Assembly: GCA_016868485.1 (NCBI GenBank)
Contig: VGGT01000056.1
Location: 1-9,589, forward strand
Direction of reading: 5' to 3'
Source of the DNA: Bacteroidota bacterium
GTDB lineage: Bacteria > Bacteroidota > Bacteroidia > UBA7662
Length of the DNA stretch: 9,589 nucleotides
In this document: positions 1 through 7,480 of the stretch, piece after piece
Position numbering within the stretch: the stretch's first letter is position 1
How the letters are laid out: every line of letters begins with the position of its first letter
Program-made: the position numbers and the translations under genes
The notes under the pieces: generated by a model
Told to the model about the DNA's origin: nothing
Database searches by the model: none
The model's input: the letters and a program-made list of their open reading frames with translations, nothing else

Positions 1-738
1 GTGTCCGGCACGGCGCAACAAAATAACGGTGAACGTAATCACCGAAATAGCTGTCACCCATGAAGCGGCGAACTGATAAACCCAGAATATGGTGGAATAC
101 CAGTGGGCATCGAGACTCATCAGCCAATCCCAAGACGACATGGCCCAACTAACAGCAAACACAGGCAGGAAAATGACACTGATGGTTTTGTTGCGCTTCA
201 GCATCTTTACCCCTCCAATCTCGTCTTCCAATAGAGAATTCCGACGCATGGCCCGGGTAAATAAATACCACAATGCAAAAATAACCAGTACCCGACCGAC
301 CATAAACGGCACATTCAAGTAAGCCACTTTTTCGGCGATGATCTCATCGTAGTGGTGACTTGAGGGATCCGCTATCCCATCCACCGCCCAATGATAGAGG
401 TGGTTCCAATGGAATACCAAGGCCATCAGCAGGACACCCATACCCACATAAGCTACAGGAAGGTAACCCGCCATGGCTTCGGGGATGCGCTTAAATCCAG
501 CCGACCAGCCCGCATTGCTGGCGGATTGGGTAGCCAAAAACAAAGTACCCATAAGACCAAGGCCCATGAAATACCAGTTGTTCAACAAGAAATTAGCCCA
601 AAACCGATCGGGGTTGGTGAATAAGCCAAAGGCGATGGCCAATACCCCAACACCCATCATGCCCATCAAAATGCGGCGCAATGAATCGGAAGGCGTGAAC
701 TGCTCGGGGGCAGGATGAAATTCGTGGTGATGTCCCAT
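1..738 (-). CDS. actF: ActF, NrfD-like membrane subunit of alternative complex III (partial, 3' end outside window)
   Basis: Integral membrane subunit of alternative complex III, the quinol:cytochrome c oxidoreductase. The frame begins at ATG 738-736 and stays open to base 1, giving the first 246 residues; the family is usually a little over 400, so roughly the last 40% is missing. A His-rich N-terminus (GHHHEFH) is followed by hydrophobic segments near residues 22-40, 50-72, 86-110, 139-161, 184-204 and 213-242. The stretch SSWDWLMSLDAHWYSTIF near 201-218 is, from memory, a hallmark of ActF. Family knowledge: ActF resembles ActC and NrfD/PsrC, with a role in quinol-linked proton movement proposed but not settled. 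It is the last act gene, 3 bases after the actE stop, with a good ribosome site at 746-752. Identity is secure; the ending cannot be seen. Confidence 0.93.
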   Translation of the reverse strand, partial: MGHHHEFHPAPEQFTPSDSLRRILMGMMGVGVLAIAFGLFTNPDRFWANFLLNNWYFMGLGLMGTLFLATQSASNAGWSAGFKRIPEAMAGYLPVAYVGMGVLLMALVFHWNHLYHWAVDGIADPSSHHYDEIIAEKVAYLNVPFMVGRVLVIFALWYLFTRAMRRNSLLEDEIGGVKMLKRNKTISVIFLPVFAVSWAMSSWDWLMSLDAHWYSTIFWVYQFAASWVTAISVITFTVILLRRAGH

Positions 739-741
739 GGT

Positions 742-1326
742 TTATTCTCCCTGATATCCTCTTAATTGGTTGACATAGTGTACGATCTGCCATCTTTCGA
801 CAGGGCGAATTTGCGCGGCTTGTCCCCACATCCTGCCCTTGCCCTTAGAGATCACATGATAGATATGGCCTGAAGAAACGTTGACAACATTGGAGGCCTT
901 ATAGTTGGCTACCCCGCCATACTTTTGACCCACCAAGCCATCACCAGCACCCGCGTCACCGTGGCAAGGTGCACAATAGGAAGTGTAGAGGTACTTTCCT
1001 GCGGCCAAATTCTTCTCATTCTTTTCCAGCGGGTTCTTCAAAATCCGGGCAGCATCTGCGATGCTGTCCTTGTGAATGGGGTAGTTGTACATCAACTCCA
1101 TGCGGGTGTTGTCGTAGCCTGTGGAAGAACGAGGTATAGTGCCCTCAACAGGGGCACGCATATTTTTTCCATCGGCATTCACCGTATGTTCGCGCACCTG
1201 GCTGTAAGGCTCATAGGAATCTGAAACATACATTTGGGGTGCATATTCCCAACCCGGGTCTTTCTTGTCGGCGATCAAGGCACAACCTGAAAGCGACGCG
1301 CTAAGCAGTAATATCCTGGCGATCAT
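742..1326 (-). CDS. actE: ActE, monoheme cytochrome c lipoprotein of alternative complex III
   Basis: Periplasmic monoheme cytochrome c, 194 residues, one of the electron exit subunits of alternative complex III. A short hydrophobic signal ends in a lipobox LSGC with Cys15, so the mature protein is probably a lipid-anchored lipoprotein. The single heme site is C118-A-P-C121-H122, followed by GDAGAGDG as in class I cytochromes c; Met166 in KGKGRMWGQ is the likely distal ligand. The ending VERWQIVHYVNQLRG (residues 176-190) is the usual C-terminal helix of this fold. The start overlaps the actD stop as ATGA (1326-1323), which supports translational coupling. The roughly 100 residues before the heme site contain the APVEGTIPR motif common to this subunit. 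The name rests on the domain and on its place between actD and actF. Confidence 0.93.
   Translation of the reverse strand: MIARILLLSASLSGCALIADKKDPGWEYAPQMYVSDSYEPYSQVREHTVNADGKNMRAPVEGTIPRSSTGYDNTRMELMYNYPIHKDSIADAARILKNPLEKNEKNLAAGKYLYTSYCAPCHGDAGAGDGLVGQKYGGVANYKASNVVNVSSGHIYHVISKGKGRMWGQAAQIRPVERWQIVHYVNQLRGYQGE
746..752 (-). promoter_or_regulatory. Shine-Dalgarno site for actF, inside the end of actE
   Basis: The minus strand reads AGGGAGA here, followed by 7 bases and then the actF ATG at 738-736. The motif lies within the last codons of actE. It is the clearest purine-rich ribosome site of the operon and supports the chosen actF start and coupling of actF translation to actE. Confidence 0.6.
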
Positions 1327-1841
1327 AATTCGAGTTCTTTTTCGTGTATTTCCTCTGCACCCAATTTGTTGAGCAATGAAGTTATTGCTGCCGCGTTGGT
1401 GCCATCGCGCTCAATAGCCATACAAAATTTATCGTTGGTGACCCGTAGATCAGGCATTTTGGCCTCATTACCCGGGATAAAATCACATGCGACCAGATAA
1501 GTACCCACCATGCCCAGAGCGGTGATGAGGACGGTAAGTTCGAAGGAAACGGGAACAAAATCAGGCCATGCCAAAGCCGGTTTACCACCGATATTCATGG
1601 GCCAATCGATGCCCAGCATCCAGGCCTGCATGGTAATGGCCAATGTAAACCCTAAGCATCCAAACAGAAAGGCAGCCTTGGGTAGACGACTGCGTTTGTA
1701 GCCCAACAACTCATCCAATCCATGCACCGGGAAAGGGGTATAGACTTCGTGGATGCGTGTACCGCTGGCACGAACCTCCTTTACCGCCTCGAGCAGCGGT
1801 TCCTCATCGCCAAATACGCCAATAATATAATGTTTACTCAT
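1323..1841 (-). CDS. actD: ActD, DUF3341 membrane subunit of alternative complex III
   Basis: Small membrane subunit of alternative complex III, 172 residues, in the DUF3341 family. An N-terminal soluble part (residues 1-54) resembles a small alpha/beta fold and carries YTPFPVHGLDE (residues 34-44), a strong family signature. Two hydrophobic helices lie near 55-76 and 96-120, separated by GGKPALAWPDFVPV. The last 50 residues are soluble and charged, ending in EKELEL. There are no cofactor motifs; the role is taken to be structural, bridging ActC and the rest of the complex. Its ATG lies 8 bases inside the 3' end of actC (ATGAGTAA contains both the actD start and the actC stop), and its own TGA overlaps the actE start, so it is tightly coupled on both sides. 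Confidence 0.94.
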   Translation of the reverse strand: MSKHYIIGVFGDEEPLLEAVKEVRASGTRIHEVYTPFPVHGLDELLGYKRSRLPKAAFLFGCLGFTLAITMQAWMLGIDWPMNIGGKPALAWPDFVPVSFELTVLITALGMVGTYLVACDFIPGNEAKMPDLRVTNDKFCMAIERDGTNAAAITSLLNKLGAEEIHEKELEL

Positions 1842-3273
1842 ACTGATCGATTAATTGGGGTACAACAACCTGTGGATTCAACTCTTTGAGATCGACGCCT
1901 TCTTGATCAGCCGTCTTTTTAATGTACTGTGATGCGGAGCTCTTGGCTACCGATTTGACCTCAGCGATGGCTATAACCGGCACAAACTTTGCGAACAAGA
2001 AAAAGAGGGTGAAGAACAAACCCTGCGAACCAATGAACATGCCGATTTCTACCCAAGATGGTGAATACATGGCCCAACTCGAAGGAAGGTAGTCGCGGTG
2101 CAGAGAGGTCACGATGATCACAAATCGCTCAAACCACATACCAATGTTCACGAAAATAGAGATGATGAACACCGCCGTGATGTTGCGGCGCAACTTCTGC
2201 GACCAAAACAACTGAGGCGTGATCACGTTGCAGGTCATCATGGCCCAATAAGCCCACCAGTAGGGACCGAATGCGCGGTTGATGAACGCATAACGTTCGT
2301 AGGGAACGGCACTGTACCAAGCAATAAAAAACTCGGTGATGTAGGCCGAACCGACAATAGAACCCGTAACCAATATGATCTTGTTCATCACATCGATGTG
2401 GTTGATGGTTATGTATTGTTCGAGGCGCATGGCCTTACGCATGATGATGAGGAGGGTAAGCACCATGGCAAAGCCGCTGAAAACGGCACCCGCCACAAAG
2501 TAGGGAGGGAAGATGGTGGTGTGCCATCCCGGAATCACCGAAGTAGCAAAGTCCATCGATACAATGGTATGCACGGAAAGAACGAGTGGAGTGGCCAAAC
2601 CTGCGAGGATGAGGGACACACTTTCAAAACGCTGCCACGCTTTGGCCGATCCATTCCATCCAAAACTGAAGAAACCATAGATCTTGCGCCGAAGACCGGT
2701 GGCTCGGTCGCGTATCGTGGCCAAATCAGGGATTAGACCAACATACCAGAACACAACAGAGACGGTGAGATAGGTCGAAATCGCGAATACGTCCCACAAC
2801 AAAGGAGAGTTAAAGTTGGCCCAAAGAGACCCATATGTATTGGGCAAGGGAAATACCCAATAAATCACCCAAGGGCGACCGGCGTGGAGCAACGGATAAC
2901 TACCCGCACAGATGACTGCAAAAATGGTCATGGCCTCCGCTGATCGATTCACCGCCGTCCGCCACTTTTGACGAAACAGCAACAAAATGGCGGAAATCAG
3001 GGTGCCGGCATGACCGATACCCACCCACCAAACGAAGTTGGTGATGTCCCAACCCCAGTCGACTGTTTTGTTGAGGCCCCACACCCCTACCCCAGTAAAG
3101 AGCAGATATCCTACGGTGAGAAACCACAGACAAAGTGCAGCGACCGAAACTATAAATCCTAGGTACCACCACTTGGTGGGCTTGCCCTCGACGGTCTGGG
3201 CAATGTCTTCGGTGATTTTGGCGTAGCTGGTCTCGCCGGTGATCAGCGGTCGCCTGATGGGGGATTCGTACAT
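1834..3273 (-). CDS. actC: ActC, NrfD/PsrC-like quinol-binding membrane subunit of alternative complex III
   Basis: Polytopic membrane protein of 479 residues, NrfD/polysulfide reductase PsrC family, the likely site of quinol oxidation. About ten hydrophobic helices can be drawn, near residues 35-60, 76-100, 113-133, 155-180, 216-240, 255-278, 298-320, 338-358, 366-388 and 408-432, with a polar N-tail and a charged C-tail of about 45 residues. Conserved-looking polar residues inside or near helices are His89 (GIGHAG), His130 (LLHAGRPW), Asp161 (NSPLLWDVFA), His235 and Asp241 (SVHTIVSMDFA); which of them contact quinol or carry protons is inference. The start is the ATG 34 bases after the actB stop; the intervening sequence is AT-rich with no clear Shine-Dalgarno site. 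It overlaps actD by 8 bases. In this complex ActC docks against the iron-sulfur part of ActB. Confidence 0.95.
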   Translation of the reverse strand: MYESPIRRPLITGETSYAKITEDIAQTVEGKPTKWWYLGFIVSVAALCLWFLTVGYLLFTGVGVWGLNKTVDWGWDITNFVWWVGIGHAGTLISAILLLFRQKWRTAVNRSAEAMTIFAVICAGSYPLLHAGRPWVIYWVFPLPNTYGSLWANFNSPLLWDVFAISTYLTVSVVFWYVGLIPDLATIRDRATGLRRKIYGFFSFGWNGSAKAWQRFESVSLILAGLATPLVLSVHTIVSMDFATSVIPGWHTTIFPPYFVAGAVFSGFAMVLTLLIIMRKAMRLEQYITINHIDVMNKIILVTGSIVGSAYITEFFIAWYSAVPYERYAFINRAFGPYWWAYWAMMTCNVITPQLFWSQKLRRNITAVFIISIFVNIGMWFERFVIIVTSLHRDYLPSSWAMYSPSWVEIGMFIGSQGLFFTLFFLFAKFVPVIAIAEVKSVAKSSASQYIKKTADQEGVDLKELNPQVVVPQLIDQYE

Positions 3274-3307
3274 CTTATCGTATCGTTTGTTACAATAATA
3301 TTAAACA

Positions 3308-6300
3308 CTAAGCTTTTGCGGTATCGCGGTTTCTGACTTTCGTGAGGTAGTTGACCGAGGGCAGAACATTGAGTTCTTCAATTACGCCATAGGAACGCTC
3401 ATTCAAGAATAAGCGCGATACTTCACTCTCGGGGTCGTTGAGATCACCGAACACAATGGCACCGGCCGGGCAAGACTGCTGACAGGCTGTCTTGACCTCA
3501 CCGTCATTCACTCCACGCCCCTCACGCTTGGCGTCGAGCTTTCCTGCCTGAATGCGTTGTACGCAGAAGGTACATTTCTCCATGACACCCCGTGCCCGAA
3601 CGGTGACATCGGGGTTCAGCACCATTCTACCGAGGTCGGTTTGTGATGGGTTGGTGTTGAACTTTGGGTTGTCGATGTAGCTGAACCAGTTGAATCGGCG
3701 TACTTTGTAGGGACAATTGTTGGCGCAGTAGCGCGTGCCCACACAACGATTGTAGACCATTTGGTTGAGGCCCTCGTCTGAGTGCACAGTGGCCAGAACC
3801 GGACAAACGGTTTCGCAGGGCGCATTGTCGCACTGCATACACATAACGGGCTGAAACACCACATCTACTTGATCGCCTGTTCCGATGCGCTCGTAGTCGT
3901 TTTCTTTATCGATCCGCTCGCCATCTTCAATAAACGCGTAGTAGCGGTCGATTCGGATCCAGTGCATCTCTCTTCGGTTGATGACTTCTTGCTTGCCCAC
4001 AACCGACACGTTGTTTTCGACTTGGCAACTCACCACACAGGCGCCACAACCCGTACAGGCATTCAAATCTACCGCCATGGCCCAATGGTGACCTTCGTAG
4101 TCGCGGTCCTGCCAAAGGGTAATGGCATTGCGGCTCTTTCCTGGGTAGACCTTTTCATAGGTTCCGTCGGCTTTCTTGCGGGTGACGTACGGACGCACAT
4201 TGCCGTCGGCATGGTCGGCCACATATCGGTCAAGGTGGGTTTCCTTCACAATATTCCGCCCCTCGATGGTGTGATGTGTTTGGGTCTGGGCGAGCTCAGT
4301 GGTTTGACCGGTTGCGGAAACCTGAACCCCCGAAACAATCGAAGAGCGATGACTACCCGTCTGCACCAATGCGAAGGCATTCACACCGATCCCCTTTCCG
4401 GCCACACCCACCTCCGTTCGGCCATAGCCCACAGCCAAGGCCACCGTACGGGGATGCATACCCGGCTGAACCAATACAGGAACCTCGACTTCTACAGATC
4501 CAGCTTTCACTTTCACCATATCACCGTCTTTCCAGTTATTCTCACGAGCGGTCTTCACATTCACCGCCAGGTAGTTGTCCCAACAGGCTTTGGATATCGG
4601 ATCCGGCATCTCTTGCAGCCATGGGTTGCTTGCGTGCGCACCGTTACCCAAACTCAATTTTTCGTACAACACCAAATCCAAGCCGTCGGCCTTGCCTGAT
4701 GTGATTCCGGAGGCTACTGAAGCATCAAAACCTTTGTAGGCAACTGAAGAAACAGGATTAGCCTGAGCGCTGTACACCCCATTGTGTAGGGCAGTGCGCC
4801 AGAATGCGCTGGCATCGGCGGCACCTGAAGCGGATGCGAGTCCGTTCCAAGTCAATTTCAACGCGTCGTAGGCCGATTCTGTTGACCCACACATTTGGAG
4901 CAACCACTCATTCAGGGAGCGGGTATCGTAGAGGCGAGAAATGGCCGGTTGCTGGAGGCTGTATTGACCGGCAACAGGCTCAGCGTCTCCCCAGCGCTCC
5001 AAGAAGTGGCTGCAAGCCCCAATCAGGCGGGCGCAAACCGTTGTTTCGTCGGGCTGGGTTGAGAATGCTACACTCACAGTGGCTTTTTTGATCAATTCCA
5101 TCCACTCGTTGCCTTTCGGGTGGTCATAAACAGGATTGGCACCACAAACAATCAAACCAGCCACCGCACCGGACTTCAAATCAGCCATCAACTGCTCCAA
5201 ATCTCTGTCGCGGCCCTGTCGGATCGACATCGGAGCAGACCAATCGATGGTGCTGCCATAAGACCCCAGCATTTGGTTGATGCCGTTGACCATGCGCTGT
5301 ACTTTGGGATCATTGGATCCACAAACCACCAAAGCCTGACCCTTTGCCTTCCACAAAGCAGCGGCCGATTGTGTGATTGAGTTGCCCGCAAGTTCCAAGG
5401 CTGGAACCGATAACAGGCTTTGTCCGGCCAATTTTGCTACTGAATTGTAGAGGTTGGCCACCACAAGGGCTTCTTGGGATGCGCGGTAGGTTGCGCGTAC
5501 ATCGGCGTTGGACCCCGTGACACTCAATCGTGATTCGAACTGAATGTGTCGAGACATCTCCGGTTTATCGGGATTGATCTTGCGGTTTTGGGTGTAATCG
5601 CGTGTGTAGGCGACGGGCATCAACCAGTTGCCTAAAAAGTCGGCATCGATGCCCAATACCACACGGGCCTGAGCAAAACGATAAGAAGGTAAAGCGGCTT
5701 GACCGAAATCAATTTCATTGGCTTCGAGCATGCCCGAAGCGGAAATGGAGTCATAAGATACCCAGCGAAGATTGGGGTACTTGGCCATGGCTTGGGTCAT
5801 CAGGCGACGGGTAGTGGGACTCACCACACTGTCGGTGAGCATCACAACAGGGCGACCTGCAGCGGCTTCCATTTGGGCACTAAATTTCTGGTCGAATTCC
5901 GACCATGAGATCGATTCTGTACCCGAACGCGGGCTTTTGTAGCGCGTGGTATCGTAGAGCGACAAAACAGAGGCATGTACCCGGGCATTTACACCACCTT
6001 GCGAAATAGGCGAAAGGGCATTGCCCTCCATTTTGATGGGGCGGCCTTCGCGGGTTTTCACCAATACGCTCGCGTAATCGTAGCCATCATAATAGGTTGT
6101 GGCATACCAAGTGGCCAATGACGGAGACATCTCCTCGGGATGATTCACGAAAGGAATGGCCTTTTTCACCGGAGCCTTGGTACAGGCGGCCAATGTAGCG
6201 GCTCCCATTCCGAAACCGAAAAACTTCAAAAAATCGCGGCGGTTGGAGGAAAGGGACAAACTGCCCGATCCGAGAATTTCCTCGAGGGGCAATTCTTCTT

Positions 6301-6388
6301 TGAATTCGCGGGAAGCTTCATCACGGAACGATTCTTCCTGCTGCCATTCGGCCAGGCCCCTCCAGTACTTGGGTTGTGTTTTATCCAT
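3308..6388 (-). CDS. actB: ActB, fused molybdopterin-oxidoreductase-like / iron-sulfur subunit of alternative complex III
   Basis: Large periplasmic electron-transfer subunit, 1026 residues, matching the fused form seen in Bacteroidota. Residues 1-49 are a charged tail before a Tat-type motif, SSNRRDFLK (R50, R51), a hydrophobic stretch and a lipobox LAAC with Cys69. NCBI families call such proteins TAT-variant-translocated molybdopterin oxidoreductases. Residues 70 to about 690 are molybdopterin-oxidoreductase-like. They lack the N-terminal CxxCxxxC cluster site: after Cys69 the next Cys is 356. The known family carries no molybdenum cofactor. Residues about 765-1026 are the ferredoxin-like part with four cluster sites built from C778/781/784/788, C850/853/858/862, C882/888/892 and C939/942/969/973. 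The third set has Thr885 where a cysteine is usual, predicting a [3Fe-4S] cluster. The gene starts 50 bases after actA with no obvious ribosome site. Confidence 0.95.
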   Translation of the reverse strand: MDKTQPKYWRGLAEWQQEESFRDEASREFKEELPLEEILGSGSLSLSSNRRDFLKFFGFGMGAATLAACTKAPVKKAIPFVNHPEEMSPSLATWYATTYYDGYDYASVLVKTREGRPIKMEGNALSPISQGGVNARVHASVLSLYDTTRYKSPRSGTESISWSEFDQKFSAQMEAAAGRPVVMLTDSVVSPTTRRLMTQAMAKYPNLRWVSYDSISASGMLEANEIDFGQAALPSYRFAQARVVLGIDADFLGNWLMPVAYTRDYTQNRKINPDKPEMSRHIQFESRLSVTGSNADVRATYRASQEALVVANLYNSVAKLAGQSLLSVPALELAGNSITQSAAALWKAKGQALVVCGSNDPKVQRMVNGINQMLGSYGSTIDWSAPMSIRQGRDRDLEQLMADLKSGAVAGLIVCGANPVYDHPKGNEWMELIKKATVSVAFSTQPDETTVCARLIGACSHFLERWGDAEPVAGQYSLQQPAISRLYDTRSLNEWLLQMCGSTESAYDALKLTWNGLASASGAADASAFWRTALHNGVYSAQANPVSSVAYKGFDASVASGITSGKADGLDLVLYEKLSLGNGAHASNPWLQEMPDPISKACWDNYLAVNVKTARENNWKDGDMVKVKAGSVEVEVPVLVQPGMHPRTVALAVGYGRTEVGVAGKGIGVNAFALVQTGSHRSSIVSGVQVSATGQTTELAQTQTHHTIEGRNIVKETHLDRYVADHADGNVRPYVTRKKADGTYEKVYPGKSRNAITLWQDRDYEGHHWAMAVDLNACTGCGACVVSCQVENNVSVVGKQEVINRREMHWIRIDRYYAFIEDGERIDKENDYERIGTGDQVDVVFQPVMCMQCDNAPCETVCPVLATVHSDEGLNQMVYNRCVGTRYCANNCPYKVRRFNWFSYIDNPKFNTNPSQTDLGRMVLNPDVTVRARGVMEKCTFCVQRIQAGKLDAKREGRGVNDGEVKTACQQSCPAGAIVFGDLNDPESEVSRLFLNERSYGVIEELNVLPSVNYLTKVRNRDTAKA

Positions 6389-6438
6389 AACAGTTGATCA
6401 GCGGTAACCTTCGGTTCAACGAATTTTCAAACGAAACA

Positions 6439-7347
6439 TCAATAATGACACTTAGAGCACTCTAAACCACCTAAATTGGCGATGGTGAGCCCTTTCTCTT
6501 TCAAAGCGGCCTGAAATGCGGGCTTGTCTCCGTGTACGGCTTGGTAATAACCATTGTCGAGATCGACCTTGGTTTCGCGGTGACAATTAATACACCAACC
6601 CATGGTCAGCTGGGAATGCTGATACACCTCGGGCATCTTCTCGATCGGTCCATGACAGGTCTGGCATTCGATGCCCGCAATTTTATAGTGCTGGTAGTGG
6701 TTGAAATAAGCGAAATCGGGCAGATTGTGGATTCTAATCCATTCAATCGGACGATTTTGTTCCCAAGCCGCATGAATCTTCTTAATTTCCGGAGCGTCTT
6801 TTTTGATTTGGTTGTGGCAATTCATGCAGATGTTCACCGAAGGAATGGTGGCACTTTTACCGCGTTCCACACCCGTATGGCAATAACTGCACGCGATTTG
6901 ATGCGCACCTGCGTGCAATTCATGGCTAAAGGCCACAGGTTGAGCAGGCTGATAACCCTGATGTATACCCACGTGCGAGGCCACATCAATGCCCCAACCG
7001 ATGCCACCAACCAGAAACAAGGTGAGCAAAGCCCCAACCACGTGTACAGCACGGGGCTTGAATTTGATGCCGACATCTTTGAGTTTTTCGGGATCAACTT
7101 TACCCGAATCGACCCGCTCCTGATACTCTTCATCCAGCATGCGGCTGCTGCGCACAAGCAGCCAAGCCACAGCAGCGGCGATAAAAATGAGGATCCAGAT
7201 GAGCTGCGACAAACCAAAACCCGAATCTGCTGGCGCTGCTGTGGCATCCTGGGCCAAAGCAGTAACAGAAATCAACGGACCCAGCCCCAAGCCCAACGCC
7301 CCGCTCCATAAGACAACCGATTTTTGAAAATGGAATATTGCTCTCAT
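6439..7347 (-). CDS. actA: ActA, pentaheme cytochrome c subunit of alternative complex III
   Basis: Membrane-anchored pentaheme cytochrome c, first gene of the act operon. From the ATG at 7347 the protein has 302 residues. A signal-like hydrophobic segment (about 11-32, ending ALAQ) is followed by hydrophobic helices near 48-66 and 99-123, then a soluble heme domain. Five CxxCH sites are visible: CSYCH (153-157), CMNCH (174-178), CQTCH (228-232), CINCH (252-256) and CSKCH (297-301), the last one residue from the C-terminus. The segment FSHELHAGAH (140-149) offers extra histidines for axial ligation, as in c7/NrfH-like multiheme proteins. The helix order places the heme domain in the periplasm. 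The frame stays open upstream to an ATG at 7500, but that extension would cover the terminator, the promoter and the end of the exporter gene, and it encodes no sensible signal, so 7347 is preferred. Confidence 0.94.
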   Translation of the reverse strand: MRAIFHFQKSVVLWSGALGLGLGPLISVTALAQDATAAPADSGFGLSQLIWILIFIAAAVAWLLVRSSRMLDEEYQERVDSGKVDPEKLKDVGIKFKPRAVHVVGALLTLFLVGGIGWGIDVASHVGIHQGYQPAQPVAFSHELHAGAHQIACSYCHTGVERGKSATIPSVNICMNCHNQIKKDAPEIKKIHAAWEQNRPIEWIRIHNLPDFAYFNHYQHYKIAGIECQTCHGPIEKMPEVYQHSQLTMGWCINCHRETKVDLDNGYYQAVHGDKPAFQAALKEKGLTIANLGGLECSKCHY

Positions 7348-7388
7348 TCGCTGTACGTTTCCACCGCACCACGCGGTATTAGACGGGG

Positions 7389-7415
7389 CAAAAATAGAAG
7401 ATAAGCGACAAAAAA
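7389..7415 (-). promoter_or_regulatory. Candidate promoter of the act operon (Bacteroidota -7 box)
   Basis: On the minus strand, bases 7396-7389 read TATTTTTG, an exact match to the Bacteroidota -7 consensus TAnnTTTG. It lies about 40 bases upstream of the preferred actA start and downstream of the terminator hairpin. The upstream element is poor: a TTTTTTG at 7415-7409 is only 12 bases away, short of the roughly 17-23 spacing expected for a -33 TTG box. Position and the -7 match favour it; the weak upstream box lowers confidence. Confidence 0.4.
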
Positions 7416-7447
7416 GGTAGCGGGGCGAACAAAAGAAAAGGGCAAAA

Positions 7448-7477
7448 GTTTTGCACAATAAAACGATTGTGGAAAAC
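7448..7477 (-). terminator. Intrinsic terminator after the ABC exporter gene
   Basis: On the minus strand a 12-base arm (GTTTTCCACAAT) and its near-complement (ATTGTGCAAAAC) flank a 6-base loop CGTTTT, with one C-C mismatch. The hairpin begins 3 bases after the exporter stop (7483-7481) and is followed by TTTTGCCCTTTTCTTTT, a T-rich run. This should end the exporter transcript and separate it from the act operon. The stem is AT-rich and so moderately stable. The opposite strand lacks a matching T-tract and there is no gene that would need it. Confidence 0.6.
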
Positions 7478-7480
7478 CTC

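Noticed and set aside
2098..2736. A 212-codon plus-strand frame opposite actC.
   Set aside because: Highly charged, His-rich translation produced by reading membrane-helix codons backwards; no family resemblance.
3782..4699. A 305-codon open frame on the plus strand, antisense to actB.
   Set aside because: It lies wholly within the strongly supported actB, and its translation has no recognisable domain and a composition rich in His, Arg and Thr, typical of a complementary-strand shadow. Length alone is not enough.
6532..7311. A 259-codon plus-strand frame opposite actA.
   Set aside because: It covers the five heme motifs of actA in antisense, ends in a low-complexity Pro/Gln/Arg tail and has no sign of its own promoter or domain.
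7363..7377. A small GC-rich inverted repeat (ACCGC-GTGGT-GCGGT on the minus strand) in the actA leader.
   Set aside because: A 5-base stem is easily found by chance at this base composition; no riboswitch or protein-site pattern could be recognised around it.
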